Positions 16,712 to 25,666 of a stretch of DNA of 32,513 bases are shown here, piece by piece. The stretch spans positions 1 through 32,513 of the forward strand of contig JBQNCA010000017.1 of NCBI GenBank assembly GCA_052169645.1, written 5' to 3'. Position 1 is the stretch's first letter; each line of letters opens with the position of its first letter. The notes beneath the pieces were generated by a model. It worked only from the letters and a program-made list of their open reading frames with translations. It ran no database searches and had not been told where the DNA came from. The position numbers and the translations under genes are program-made. Source of the stretch: JAIKWW01 sp052169645. GTDB taxonomy: Bacteria; Bacillota; Clostridia; Peptostreptococcales; Anaerovoracaceae.

Positions 16712-17317
16712 TCACTTCTTGTACAAACTGTTCTCGGTGATATAGTTTTCAACTCCCGACGCTACCAAATATTTTATACTTCGCCCTACGGAAATTCTAT
16801 TTCTGATTTCAGTCGAGGACAAGTCTATTTGCGGAATTTTAACTATTTCTATGTCGGTTCCGTATTTTTCTCTCAAATAATCTGCATAGGTACAAAGTTT
16901 ATCTTCCATATAGCCCGGGCGGTTTCCTATGGCAAAGGAATATTCGGTGAAAAGTTCATATGCGCCCTTCCATCTCTCCATGCCCAGAAATGAATCGGTC
17001 CCTGCTATAAAATAAATTTCATGCTCATGACCTACATGCTCCCTAAAAGCTCTTAATGTATCAACCGTATATGAAATTTCTGATTTGCGCAGCTCATAAT
17101 CGGATACTTCAAAATCGGAATTGCCTTCAGCTGCAAGCTTTACCATTTTAAAACGATGCAGACTGTCGGCATTGCTTTCTCCTATCTTAAAAGGCGACTC
17201 ATAGGCAGGTATGAGTACGACCTTGTCAAGAGCAAGACCGTCCTTAACGTACTCAGCCAGAACCATGTGCCCCATATGTATAGGATCAAAGCTTCCTCCG
17301 AAAACACCGATTTTCAT
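16712..17317 (-). CDS. nadD: Nicotinate-mononucleotide adenylyltransferase
   Basis: NadD makes nicotinate adenine dinucleotide from nicotinate mononucleotide and ATP, an essential step towards NAD. The nucleotidyltransferase signature GSFDPIHMGH is at residues 8-17 and the second motif LSSTEIRNRI lies near the C-terminus. The 201-aa length is normal. GGGTGG precedes the ATG. It sits 9 nt after aspS and 24 nt before the yqeK-rsfS fusion. The nadD-yqeK-rsfS order is widespread in Bacillota, although obg and yhbY, often upstream, are replaced here by aspS. Confidence 0.96.
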   Translation of the reverse strand: MKIGVFGGSFDPIHMGHMVLAEYVKDGLALDKVVLIPAYESPFKIGESNADSLHRFKMVKLAAEGNSDFEVSDYELRKSEISYTVDTLRAFREHVGHEHEIYFIAGTDSFLGMERWKGAYELFTEYSFAIGNRPGYMEDKLCTYADYLREKYGTDIEIVKIPQIDLSSTEIRNRISVGRSIKYLVASGVENYITENSLYKK

Positions 17318-17326
17318 TACACCACC

Positions 17327-19099
17327 CTATTCTTCCGAAATAACCCGTATGGAAAGCTCTTCAAGCTGAGCTTTATCTATATTGCCCGGTGCTCCCGTCA
17401 TCATGCACTGAGCATTCTGATTTTTAGGGAATGCTATCACCTCTCTTATGCTTGATTCTCCGAGCATAAGCATAAGCAATCTGTCAAGACCGTATGCCAA
17501 GCCTCCGTGAGGAGGTGTTCCGTAACGGAAAGCTTCGAGAAGGAAGCCGAACTTTTCATGAGCATCCTCGTCGGAAATTCCCAAAGCCTTAAACATCCTC
17601 TTTTGAAGATTTCCGTCATGTATTCTGATACTGCCTCCTCCGACTTCGACACCGTTGAGAACTATATCATACGCCTGTGCCTTTACCTTTGCAGGCTCGG
17701 TATCAAGCAGATCGACATCCTCAACTCTCGGTTGAGTAAAAGGATGATGCATAGCCGTATATCTGCCTTCCTCCTCATCATACTCAAACAGAGGAAAATC
17801 CGTTACCCAAATGAAATCAAACACCGAATCGTCAAGAAGTCCGAGCCTGTCGGCAATATGCCTTCTCAAAAATCCCAAAGAATCAAATACTACGCTCGCC
17901 TTGTCAGCTACAATGAGTATCAAATCTCCGTCCTTTGCCTGCATTGCTTCCAAGATTGCAGCCTTTCGGACATCATCAAAGAACTTTGCTACAGGTGAGC
18001 TTATTTCGCCGTTTGCAAGCTTCAACCATGCAAGACCCTTGGCTCCGTAAGCTTTGATCGATTCCGCCAATTTATCGATTTCCTTGCGTGTAAACTTATC
18101 CGCTCCGCCTGTTATATTTATAGCCTTTACTCTGCCCCCTTTCTCGATAGCTTCCGTAAATACCTTAAAATCGCAGTCCTTTACGATTTCAGCTATATCT
18201 GTAAGCTCAAATCCGAAGCGTGTGTCGGGCTTGTCGCTGCCGTAACGTTCCATGGCTTCATCATATGAAATTCTTCTGAAAGGAATTTCTATATCACGAT
18301 CCAGAACCTCTTTAAACAGGTTTTTCATGAAACGCTCCTGAACGTCCATTATATCTTCGGGCTGTACAAAGGACATCTCCATATCTATCTGCGTAAATTC
18401 GGGCTGCCTGTCGGCTCTCAAATCTTCATCTCTGTAGCATTTTGCAATCTGATAATATTTATCTATGCCGCTGACCATGAGAATCTGCTTGAACAGCTGA
18501 GGTGACTGAGGCAATGCATAAAATCTTCCGCTGTTTACTCTGCTCGGTATGAGATAATCTCTTGCTCCTTCAGGAGTAGGTTTTACAAGGGTAGGAGTTT
18601 CAACTTCTATGAAGCCCTCTTTATCAAGGAAATTTCTTGTGCTTATAGCCACTTTGTGACGGAATCTCAAATTTTGCTGCATCTTCTGCTTTCTTAAATC
18701 GAGAAACCTATATTTGAGCCTGAGATTCTCATCTACATTATCATCATCTTTTATATATATAGGAGGAGTTTCAGCTTCGGAATAAATTTTAAATTCATCA
18801 GCTGTCACTTCTATATCACCGGTAGGAATTTTATTGTTCTTTGATTCCCTCTCGACAACCTTGCCTTTAACTCCTATTACATATTCGCTCTTCAGACCGT
18901 CAGCGGCATCGAACACGGCTTTGTCAAGCGTATCGTTGAACACGACCTGAACTATGCCGCTTCTGTCACGCAGATCACAGAATATAAGTCCTCCGAGATT
19001 TCTCTTTTTGCTTATCCAACCGTTGAGCACGACCGCTTTTCCTGCATCTGCGATTCTCAAATCTCCGCAATAATCAGTCCTTTTCCAGATGTGATTCAT
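17327..19099 (-). CDS. aspS: Aspartyl-tRNA synthetase
   Basis: This class II synthetase (590 aa, normal bacterial length) charges tRNA-Asp. It has the N-terminal OB-fold anticodon-binding domain (about 1-110), motif 2 as CYRDEDLRADRQPEF at 221-235, the bacterial GAD insertion (about 290-420) and motif 3 GGLAYGLDRLLML at 532-544. Whether it also charges tRNA-Asn cannot be settled here, and no gatCAB genes are in the window. GGGAG lies 10 nt before the ATG. It directly follows hisS (28 nt gap), the standard hisS-aspS pair. Confidence 0.97.
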   Translation of the reverse strand: MNHIWKRTDYCGDLRIADAGKAVVLNGWISKKRNLGGLIFCDLRDRSGIVQVVFNDTLDKAVFDAADGLKSEYVIGVKGKVVERESKNNKIPTGDIEVTADEFKIYSEAETPPIYIKDDDNVDENLRLKYRFLDLRKQKMQQNLRFRHKVAISTRNFLDKEGFIEVETPTLVKPTPEGARDYLIPSRVNSGRFYALPQSPQLFKQILMVSGIDKYYQIAKCYRDEDLRADRQPEFTQIDMEMSFVQPEDIMDVQERFMKNLFKEVLDRDIEIPFRRISYDEAMERYGSDKPDTRFGFELTDIAEIVKDCDFKVFTEAIEKGGRVKAINITGGADKFTRKEIDKLAESIKAYGAKGLAWLKLANGEISSPVAKFFDDVRKAAILEAMQAKDGDLILIVADKASVVFDSLGFLRRHIADRLGLLDDSVFDFIWVTDFPLFEYDEEEGRYTAMHHPFTQPRVEDVDLLDTEPAKVKAQAYDIVLNGVEVGGGSIRIHDGNLQKRMFKALGISDEDAHEKFGFLLEAFRYGTPPHGGLAYGLDRLLMLMLGESSIREVIAFPKNQNAQCMMTGAPGNIDKAQLEELSIRVISEE

Positions 19100-19127
19100 A
19101 ATTAACTTTCTCCCGTTTGAGTAATAT

Positions 19128-20378
19128 TTATTTTAATATATCCTTGAGTAAATCCGATGAAATACGTTTCTGCTCTGAATTTTTCATGTCCTTTAAAGTA
19201 ACCTCACCTGCTGCAATTTCATCATCACCGATGATTGCCGTAAATCCGGCATTGAGCCTGTCAGCATACTTGAATTGCCCTTTCAGATTTCTTTCCGCCA
19301 CATCGGTTATAACTCTGAAACCCTCTTTTCTAAGCTCATGGGTCAGCCTCAAAGCTTCCGCCTTGCCCGCATCGCCCATATATGCTATGAATAAATCCGC
19401 CGCCGTTTGTTCGGGCAGATAGGCGCCGGTGGCTTCCATTACTATCATCAGTCTTTCCACTCCGAGAGCAAAGCCTATACCGGGAACTTCGGGACCGCCC
19501 AAAGCTTCCACAAGATGATCGTATCTGCCTCCTCCGCATACGGTACCCTGCGCTCCTATGGTATTTGTAACTATTTCAAATGCAGTCTTTGTATAATAAT
19601 CCAGTCCTCTTACTATCCCCGGATCTACAACATACCCAATTCCGACGGCATCCAAATCCGATTTCAAATCATCAAAAGCCTTATTGCAATCCTCACACAA
19701 ATAGTCTATCATGCGTGGAGCACCCTGCGTAATTTCACCGCAGCTCGGAACCTTGCAGTCAAGTATCCTCATCGGATTTCTTTCAAATCTGTCCTTGCAT
19801 ACATCGCAAAGCTCATCATACCGAGGTCTTAAAAACTCCTGCAAAGCTTTTTTGTATTTTGCTCGACATTCGGGACAGCCTATGCTGTTTATGCGAAGCT
19901 CAAGCTCTCCGACTCCCAAAGCATCGAAAAAATCCATTGCCATGGTTATAGCTTCCGCATCCGCTATCATGCTGTCCGTACCCAGGATTTCAATACCCAT
20001 CTGGTGAAATTCTCTGAGACGCCCTGCCTGAGGACGCTCATATCTGAAACACGGAGTTATATAGCTCAGCTTGCTCGGCTTTGTTTGGGCGTGCAGCTTA
20101 TTTTCTATATATGCTCTGACAACTCCAGCCGTTCCCTCAGGCTTTAAAGATATGCTCCTCCCTGCATGATCCTCGAAAGTATACATTTCCTTTTGCACTA
20201 TATCCGTAGTATCGCCCACACCTCGGCGAAAAAGCTCGGTATGTTCAAATATCGGAGTACGTATTTCTTCCATTCCGTATTGTCTGCATATTCCCCTGAA
20301 AGTATCTTCTATATATTGCCATTTTGCAGAGCTGTCAGGAAGAACATCTTTAGTTCCCTTAGGCGCCTTTGTCAGCAT
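19128..20378 (-). CDS. hisS: Histidyl-tRNA synthetase
   Basis: This class II synthetase charges tRNA-His. At 416 aa it has normal length. Motif 2 (FRYERPQAGRLREFHQ, about 111-126) and the histidine-binding motif GLDYYTKTAFE (about 258) are intact, as is motif 3 near GIGFALGVERLM. An insertion carries paired cysteines (C168/C171, C191/C194, C208/C213, C228/C231), which suggests a zinc-binding insertion. The frame opens at GTG 20385-20387, but AGAGAGG is better spaced (8 nt) for the ATG at 20376-20378, used here. It lies between hemZ and aspS. Confidence 0.96.
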   Translation of the reverse strand: MLTKAPKGTKDVLPDSSAKWQYIEDTFRGICRQYGMEEIRTPIFEHTELFRRGVGDTTDIVQKEMYTFEDHAGRSISLKPEGTAGVVRAYIENKLHAQTKPSKLSYITPCFRYERPQAGRLREFHQMGIEILGTDSMIADAEAITMAMDFFDALGVGELELRINSIGCPECRAKYKKALQEFLRPRYDELCDVCKDRFERNPMRILDCKVPSCGEITQGAPRMIDYLCEDCNKAFDDLKSDLDAVGIGYVVDPGIVRGLDYYTKTAFEIVTNTIGAQGTVCGGGRYDHLVEALGGPEVPGIGFALGVERLMIVMEATGAYLPEQTAADLFIAYMGDAGKAEALRLTHELRKEGFRVITDVAERNLKGQFKYADRLNAGFTAIIGDDEIAAGEVTLKDMKNSEQKRISSDLLKDILK

Positions 20379-20425
20379 ATATGCCACCTCTCTTATTTAA
20401 AGACTCAAAACCTATGTCACACTCC

Positions 20426-21808
20426 CTATATATAAAAGGGCAGATACAGCTTTTTTTCTTTTCTTTCTATCATCTCATCTATACGTTGTATATAAATATC
20501 ATAATTTGATACGTTAGGAACACGCTCAAGTCGATTTTCCTCGGGATAGTATGCCTTGCTTATTCCGCCCGCTCCCAATGCGACTACGGTCTGATGCTCA
20601 TCCATTATCCTGATATTATAAACGGATTCGGTTTCCGGCTTTGCATACGCCACATTCTCGTAATTGCCTATCATATGCTTTTGTCTATACATATAATAAG
20701 GTCTGTATCCGTTATTTTTTAAATAATTTCTTGCATATGAAACCATATAACCGACATCGGCATCGCTTTCATAATTATAATCCGACTCCTGCTCTCTAAG
20801 GCGGGAAGCTCTTTTTACCGCAAGTGTATGAACCGTTATATTGTCAGGATTGAGATCGGTAACCACCTCAAGGGAATGCAAAAACATGCCGACATCCTCG
20901 CCCGGAAGTCCTGCTATAAGATCGGTATTTATATGAGGAATTCCGCTCGCTTCTACCCTTTCAAAAGCATCATATACATCTGAAATCCTGTGAGATCGTC
21001 CTATACGCTCCAAAGTGACTGCATTCATAGTCTGCGGATTTATGCTCACTCTGTCCACTCCGTTGAGTTTCATCGCTGCAAGCTTTTCCTCGGTTATGGT
21101 ATCCGGTCGCCCGGCTTCGACGCAAAATTCCTTTATCCTGCTCATATCAAAGGAATTTACGGCAGCACCGAGCAATCTGTCCAAGGCTTCCGCCGAGAGA
21201 GATGTAGGCGTTCCTCCTCCCACATATATACTCTCGGGATATACACCCAAATAAGCAAGCTTCCTGCCCACTGCTGAAATTTCCTTCAGCAGGGCATCCA
21301 GATATCTGTCCTTTTCCGCATCATCAGCCTGATTTGAAGTGAATGAGCAATACAGACATCTTGTAGGACAAAAGGGTATCCCTATATATATGCCTATGCT
21401 CTTTCCTGCCGGAATCACGGTAAAAGCTCTCTGATTTTCACAGGTCTCCAATACGAGCTCCGTCTTTTCCTCATTAACATAATATTCTTCGAGAAATATT
21501 TTTTTTACGTCCTCTCGAGAATATCCGTGCATGGACATCAGCTCTCCTGCAAGCTTTGTGGGACGGACTCCCGTAAGAGTTCCCCATTCGGGCTTATAAC
21601 CTGTCAATGCCGCCATAGCGTCATAAATATATCTTTTGGCTGAATTTCGCTCCATATGCATATCGGGCAGCACTACGTCGGCATCGGCAGCTTCTACGAT
21701 TTCAAACTCATCAGGTCTGATAAACTCCCGTATGAGCATTTCCAGTTCGTATTGCTTTTCGTGAGCTGCCGTATTTATTTTAAAAAAACGGGTTGTACTG
21801 TTTTTCAT
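20426..21808 (-). CDS. hemZ: Radical-SAM coproporphyrinogen III oxidase-like protein HemZ
   Basis: This 460-aa protein belongs to the HemN/HemZ radical-SAM group, which includes oxygen-independent coproporphyrinogen decarboxylases; the exact reaction of HemZ in anaerobes without a full heme pathway is unclear. The iron-sulfur motif CPTRCLYC places the cluster ligands at Cys147, Cys151 and Cys154. The SAM-binding VGGGTPTSL follows near residue 206. The N-terminal 130 residues before the radical-SAM core are typical of HemZ and absent from HemN. The start overlaps the end of the hydrolase gene by 29 nt and has only a poor Shine-Dalgarno sequence, so translational coupling is likely. The order hydrolase - hemZ - hisS - aspS is frequent in Clostridia. 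No other heme gene lies in the window. Confidence 0.88.
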   Translation of the reverse strand: MKNSTTRFFKINTAAHEKQYELEMLIREFIRPDEFEIVEAADADVVLPDMHMERNSAKRYIYDAMAALTGYKPEWGTLTGVRPTKLAGELMSMHGYSREDVKKIFLEEYYVNEEKTELVLETCENQRAFTVIPAGKSIGIYIGIPFCPTRCLYCSFTSNQADDAEKDRYLDALLKEISAVGRKLAYLGVYPESIYVGGGTPTSLSAEALDRLLGAAVNSFDMSRIKEFCVEAGRPDTITEEKLAAMKLNGVDRVSINPQTMNAVTLERIGRSHRISDVYDAFERVEASGIPHINTDLIAGLPGEDVGMFLHSLEVVTDLNPDNITVHTLAVKRASRLREQESDYNYESDADVGYMVSYARNYLKNNGYRPYYMYRQKHMIGNYENVAYAKPETESVYNIRIMDEHQTVVALGAGGISKAYYPEENRLERVPNVSNYDIYIQRIDEMIERKEKKLYLPFYI

Positions 21809-22400
21809 GTCCTATCGTTGTCTGTCCCATATGTCCCGGAAGCACATAAGTATCATCCGGCAGTGTAAAAAGCTTTGTTTTTACCGAATCTATAAGCTGC
21901 CTGTACGAACCGCCCGTAAAATCAGTTCTTCCGATCGATCCCTGAAAAAGTGTATCGCCGCAGAAAAGTACATTGCCTACAAGAATTGATATTCCTCCGG
22001 GTGTATGTCCGGGCGTGCCTATGATTTTTAAATCCATATCTCCGACTCTGAGAATATCTCCATCCTCAACATAGACATCAGCCTTAAACTCTACAGGTTG
22101 ACCTATAAACTGTGTAGAAAGATTTTCCCGAGCATTTCCGAACAGAAAATCATCTCCGTGATGCCCCAAAATCTTTGAACCTTTGTACAGGTTCTTATAG
22201 TGCGGTACCGCACTTATGTGATCACCGTGACCGTGAGTCAGCACTATATACTCTATCTCGTATCCGTTGGAAAGAATATAATTTTCCATAGGTCTGCTCA
22301 CTCCGCCCGGATCTACAATAAATCCTTTGCCTGTCTTTTCATCTACACAGAGATAGGTATTTACCGACATTGCCCCTGTATAATATAATTTTAAATCCAT
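21780..22400 (-). CDS. Metallo-beta-lactamase fold hydrolase (YqgX-like, glyoxalase II family)
   Basis: This 206-aa single-domain metallohydrolase carries the zinc motif HGHGDH at residues 56-61, a second GTPGHTPGG motif, CGDTLF and a C-terminal LPGHMG, which are all the metal ligands expected of glyoxalase II-type enzymes. The C-terminal substrate domain of true glyoxalase II is missing, as in Bacillus YqgX, so the natural thioester substrate is unknown. AAGGAG precedes the ATG with 6 nt spacing. It follows relA by 27 nt and overlaps the hemZ start. Confidence 0.88.
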   Translation of the reverse strand: MDLKLYYTGAMSVNTYLCVDEKTGKGFIVDPGGVSRPMENYILSNGYEIEYIVLTHGHGDHISAVPHYKNLYKGSKILGHHGDDFLFGNARENLSTQFIGQPVEFKADVYVEDGDILRVGDMDLKIIGTPGHTPGGISILVGNVLFCGDTLFQGSIGRTDFTGGSYRQLIDSVKTKLFTLPDDTYVLPGHMGQTTIGHEKQYNPFF

Positions 22401-22427
22401 ATAAAACTCCTTGATTGAATGAGAAAA

Positions 22428-24602
22428 TCAGGAAACATTTCCGCCTCTATGTACATCTATTACGCCTCGCAGTGCGGACAGTCTTCTCATAAGCTGAGCT
22501 ATCTGATTTACATTCGAAATCTGAACCGTGAGCGAAATATTTGCAGTATTGTCGCTGTTACTTTTTCCGACCACGCCTACTATGCGTATGTTCATATCCT
22601 CACAGCTCTTTGAAATATCCGAAAAGAGACCCTTTCTGTCCTCTCCAACTATCATTATATCCGCTTCAAAGGATAAAGACGCTTTATCCGATGCCCATTC
22701 AACCTGTATAAATCTCGCTTTTATTTCATCCGGCAAGGATGTTATATTTGAGCAATCGGCTCTGTGCACGGACACGCCCCTGCCTTTGGTGATAAAGCCT
22801 ATAATTTCATCCCCCGGCACAGGGTTGCAGCATTTTGACAATCTTATAAGCAGATTATCAACTCCTTTTATCTTTACGGCGCCGCTGTCAACATCTTTCT
22901 TTCGGGCTGCGGGCTTAGGCTCATAATTTTTTATTTCCTTGGCACGCTTCTGCTCCGCCTGTTTTTCTTCATCGTAAAATTTTACGAGCAAATCCAGTAC
23001 CTTTACAGGCCCTGTTCCTCCGTAACCTATAGATGAATACAAATCGTCCTGAGATGAAAATTTCAATTCTCTCGCAACCTTGCTCAGACGTTGAGGCTTA
23101 TTGATCTGATCGGGATTATATCCTTTTCTTCTTATATAACGCTCCAATGTGGATTTTCCTTTTTCCACATTTTCACTCTTATTTTCTTTCTTTAACCACT
23201 GGCGTATTTTATTTCTTGCATTCCTGCTCTTTGCAATTTTAAGCCAGTCTATCGTAGGTCCCTTGCTGTTGGATGAGGTTATAATTTCAACTATATTTCC
23301 ATGCTCCAACACATGATCTATGGGAACTATACGACCGTTTATTTTAGCTCCTATGCACTTTGCTCCAACATCGGAGTGAATCTTGAAAGCAAAATCCAAT
23401 GGAGTGGAACCTGCCGGCAGTTCTATAACCTTACCTGCAGGAGTAAACACGAATACCTGATTGGAGAACAAATCCATTTTCAGCGTATCCATAAATTCCT
23501 TAGGATCATCTATATCCTTATTCCATTCGAGAGTCTGCCTGAGCCATGCAAGCTTGACTTCTTCCTGATCCGAATCTATACCTTCCTTATATTTCCAATG
23601 GGCAGCTATGCCGTATTCCGCAACCTTATGCATCTGAAAAGTTCTTATCTGTATCTCAAAAGGATTTCCGTCTTTTCCGAAAACGGTGGTATGCAAGGAT
23701 TGATACATGTTTTCCTTAGGCATAGCTATATAATCTTTAAAGCGTCCGGGTATAGGACGCCACATGGTATGCACAACGCCGAGCGCCGCATAGCAGTCCT
23801 TTACGGTATCTACCAATATACGCACAGCTGTAAGATCGAATATTTCTTCCAGCTGTTTATGCTTATATTTCATTTTTCTGTAAATGCTGTAAAAATGCTT
23901 ATACCTTCCATGAACTTCATAGTGTATGTTTAAGGTATCCAAAACCTCCGATATTTCGGATATTATCTTTTTTACAATTTCGTCACGCTGTTCCTTGCGC
24001 TCACTTATCTGCTTCGATAAATTTTCATAAAATTCAGGCTCCAAATGCTTGAGTGCTATGTCTTCAAGCTCAAATTTCATTTGGAACATACCCAGCCTGT
24101 CAGCCAACGGAGCATATATTTCCAAAGTTTCCTTTGATTTTTCTCTTATTTTTTTCGGGGACATATAATCTATGGTTCTCATGTTATGAAGCCTGTCCGC
24201 AAGCTTTATTATAAGAACTCTTATATCCTTCGACATGGCAAGAAACATCTTTCTCAGATTTTCCGCCTGCAGTTCTTCTTTAGATTCGAACAACAAATTT
24301 CCGAGCTTTGTAACCCCGTCCACGAGCTGACTTACTTCAGTGCCGAATTCCTCTTCAAGCTGATCGGAAGTATAAGATGTATCCTCCACGACATCATGAA
24401 GAAGCCCTGCGACAATGGTATTATCATCCATACCGAGTTCCGCAAGAATCTTTGCTGTTTCCTTAGGATGTATGATATACGGTTCACCTGATTTTCTCAG
24501 CTGTCCCTCATGCATCTTCTCAGCCGTCATATATGCCTTTTCTATAAGCTTTAAATCATAATTCTGATTCAAAGATCTGAGATAATCCAGAAATTCATTC
24601 AT
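22428..24602 (-). CDS. relA: Bifunctional (p)ppGpp synthetase/hydrolase (RelA/SpoT homologue, Rel)
   Basis: Rel makes and degrades the stringent-response alarmone (p)ppGpp. The 724-aa protein has the complete long-RSH order: HD hydrolase (HDVVED at 69-74), synthetase (GRYKHFYSIYRK and YQSLHTTVF), TGS domain (VFVFTPAGKVIELPAGSTPLD), a helical/zinc-finger region with CCNPVPGD, and a C-terminal ACT domain. RFKD in the synthetase domain is the RXKD form found in bifunctional enzymes rather than the EXDD form of synthetase-only RelA. The ATG has GGAG 8 nt upstream. It appears to head the long run ending at efp. recJ and apt, frequent upstream neighbours, are replaced here by secDF. Confidence 0.96.
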   Translation of the reverse strand: MNEFLDYLRSLNQNYDLKLIEKAYMTAEKMHEGQLRKSGEPYIIHPKETAKILAELGMDDNTIVAGLLHDVVEDTSYTSDQLEEEFGTEVSQLVDGVTKLGNLLFESKEELQAENLRKMFLAMSKDIRVLIIKLADRLHNMRTIDYMSPKKIREKSKETLEIYAPLADRLGMFQMKFELEDIALKHLEPEFYENLSKQISERKEQRDEIVKKIISEISEVLDTLNIHYEVHGRYKHFYSIYRKMKYKHKQLEEIFDLTAVRILVDTVKDCYAALGVVHTMWRPIPGRFKDYIAMPKENMYQSLHTTVFGKDGNPFEIQIRTFQMHKVAEYGIAAHWKYKEGIDSDQEEVKLAWLRQTLEWNKDIDDPKEFMDTLKMDLFSNQVFVFTPAGKVIELPAGSTPLDFAFKIHSDVGAKCIGAKINGRIVPIDHVLEHGNIVEIITSSNSKGPTIDWLKIAKSRNARNKIRQWLKKENKSENVEKGKSTLERYIRRKGYNPDQINKPQRLSKVARELKFSSQDDLYSSIGYGGTGPVKVLDLLVKFYDEEKQAEQKRAKEIKNYEPKPAARKKDVDSGAVKIKGVDNLLIRLSKCCNPVPGDEIIGFITKGRGVSVHRADCSNITSLPDEIKARFIQVEWASDKASLSFEADIMIVGEDRKGLFSDISKSCEDMNIRIVGVVGKSNSDNTANISLTVQISNVNQIAQLMRRLSALRGVIDVHRGGNVS

Positions 24603-24650
24603 CTCTCAATCTCCGATGACACATCTTAAAAATAACACTTATTTTACAAT

Positions 24651-24684
24651 GGTCATACACACGGCTTATGCTGTGCGTATGACC
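24651..24684 (-). other. Long hairpin between secF and relA
   Basis: On the minus strand GGTCATACGCAC and GTGTGTATGACC form a 12-bp stem with one G-U pair; the opposite strand would have an A-C mismatch, so the structure favours minus-strand RNA. An inner GC-ATAA-GC caps it. A second small AT hairpin (AAAATAA-GTG-TTATTTT) follows towards relA. There is no T-tract directly after the first stem, so this is at best a weak terminator; a processing or regulatory structure in front of relA is equally possible. Confidence 0.45.
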
Positions 24685-24707
24685 TTTAAGTAACTGCTGA
24701 TATTTTA

Positions 24708-25664
24708 TTATGCTACAGGTGAGGACTTTTTTCTGTCCTTTTGCTTAGACTTGTTAACATAAGAATTTTTATCTGTAATTCTTACAATATCATACCACAG
24801 AGATGTGGCTATGAATATCGAAGAAAGCGTACTTGCAATTACACCTATCAGCAAAGGTAATATGAAGCTTCTGATTGTATCTCCGCAGAATATTAACAGC
24901 GGAATCATTACCGCAATAGTTGTAAGAGATGTCATCAACGAACGACCCAAGGTCTGACGTATACTCTCGTCAACCATGGACTTATTGCCCGATATTCCTC
25001 GCCTCGAATTTGTGCCCGTATTTTCTCTGATACGGTCAAATATTACTATCGTATCGTTTATACCGTAACCTAATATGGTAAGCATGGCAGCTATAAACGG
25101 ACTGTTTATGGAAATATGGAAAGCTCCGTAAAAGCCTATAACTATAAAAAGTGTATTAAGCAGTGCAAGTATGGCTGCAATACCGTATTTCCACATGAAC
25201 CTGACAGCTATATAAATCAGCATGAGCACGACCGATACCGCAACAGCCTTTGCCGCAGATGATCTCATAGTCTTTCCTACGGACGGACCCCTGTTTGAAA
25301 CCGATATTACATCATCATCCGAAAAACCGAACTTCGCCTTAAGCGCAGCCAACACTTCCGCTCTTTGATTGTTGTCAAGAGATTTCGGCGACTTTATCAT
25401 AACCTGAGTATTTTTTTCGCCCGCATATGTGACTAATGTTCCTTTTACATCCGAAGCTTCCATTACAGCCTTTACTTCACCGTTGTCGACCTTCTTGCCC
25501 ATTTCAATATGAATAATGGTACCGCCCGTAAAGTCGATTCCGAAATTGTAGCCTCTCACAAGACCTATAGCAATGGAAACTATGATAATCGCAACCGTTA
25601 TAATGTAATAAATTTTGCGATGATCCATAAAATTGAATTTATTTATTTTATCTCTGAATGTCAT
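24708..25664 (-). CDS. secF: Protein translocase subunit SecF
   Basis: SecF works with SecD to drive late steps of protein export using the proton or sodium gradient. The 318-aa protein has a first membrane segment at about 18-37, the FGIDFTGG motif at 41-48, an extracytoplasmic domain and five further membrane segments including GYGINDTIVIFDRIREN, the conserved ion-path region. The C-terminus is lysine-rich and cytoplasmic. The ATG lies 2 nt after the secD stop, and GGGGAGG sits at the end of secD, so the two are translationally coupled. Confidence 0.96.
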   Translation of the reverse strand: MTFRDKINKFNFMDHRKIYYIITVAIIIVSIAIGLVRGYNFGIDFTGGTIIHIEMGKKVDNGEVKAVMEASDVKGTLVTYAGEKNTQVMIKSPKSLDNNQRAEVLAALKAKFGFSDDDVISVSNRGPSVGKTMRSSAAKAVAVSVVLMLIYIAVRFMWKYGIAAILALLNTLFIVIGFYGAFHISINSPFIAAMLTILGYGINDTIVIFDRIRENTGTNSRRGISGNKSMVDESIRQTLGRSLMTSLTTIAVMIPLLIFCGDTIRSFILPLLIGVIASTLSSIFIATSLWYDIVRITDKNSYVNKSKQKDRKKSSPVA

Positions 25665-25666
25665 AA

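Noticed and set aside
23301..23933. 210-codon plus-strand frame opposite relA
   Set aside because: It lies entirely antisense to the highly conserved RelA synthetase region, has no ribosome-binding site and a composition (Tyr, His, Ile, Phe rich) expected of a mirror frame.
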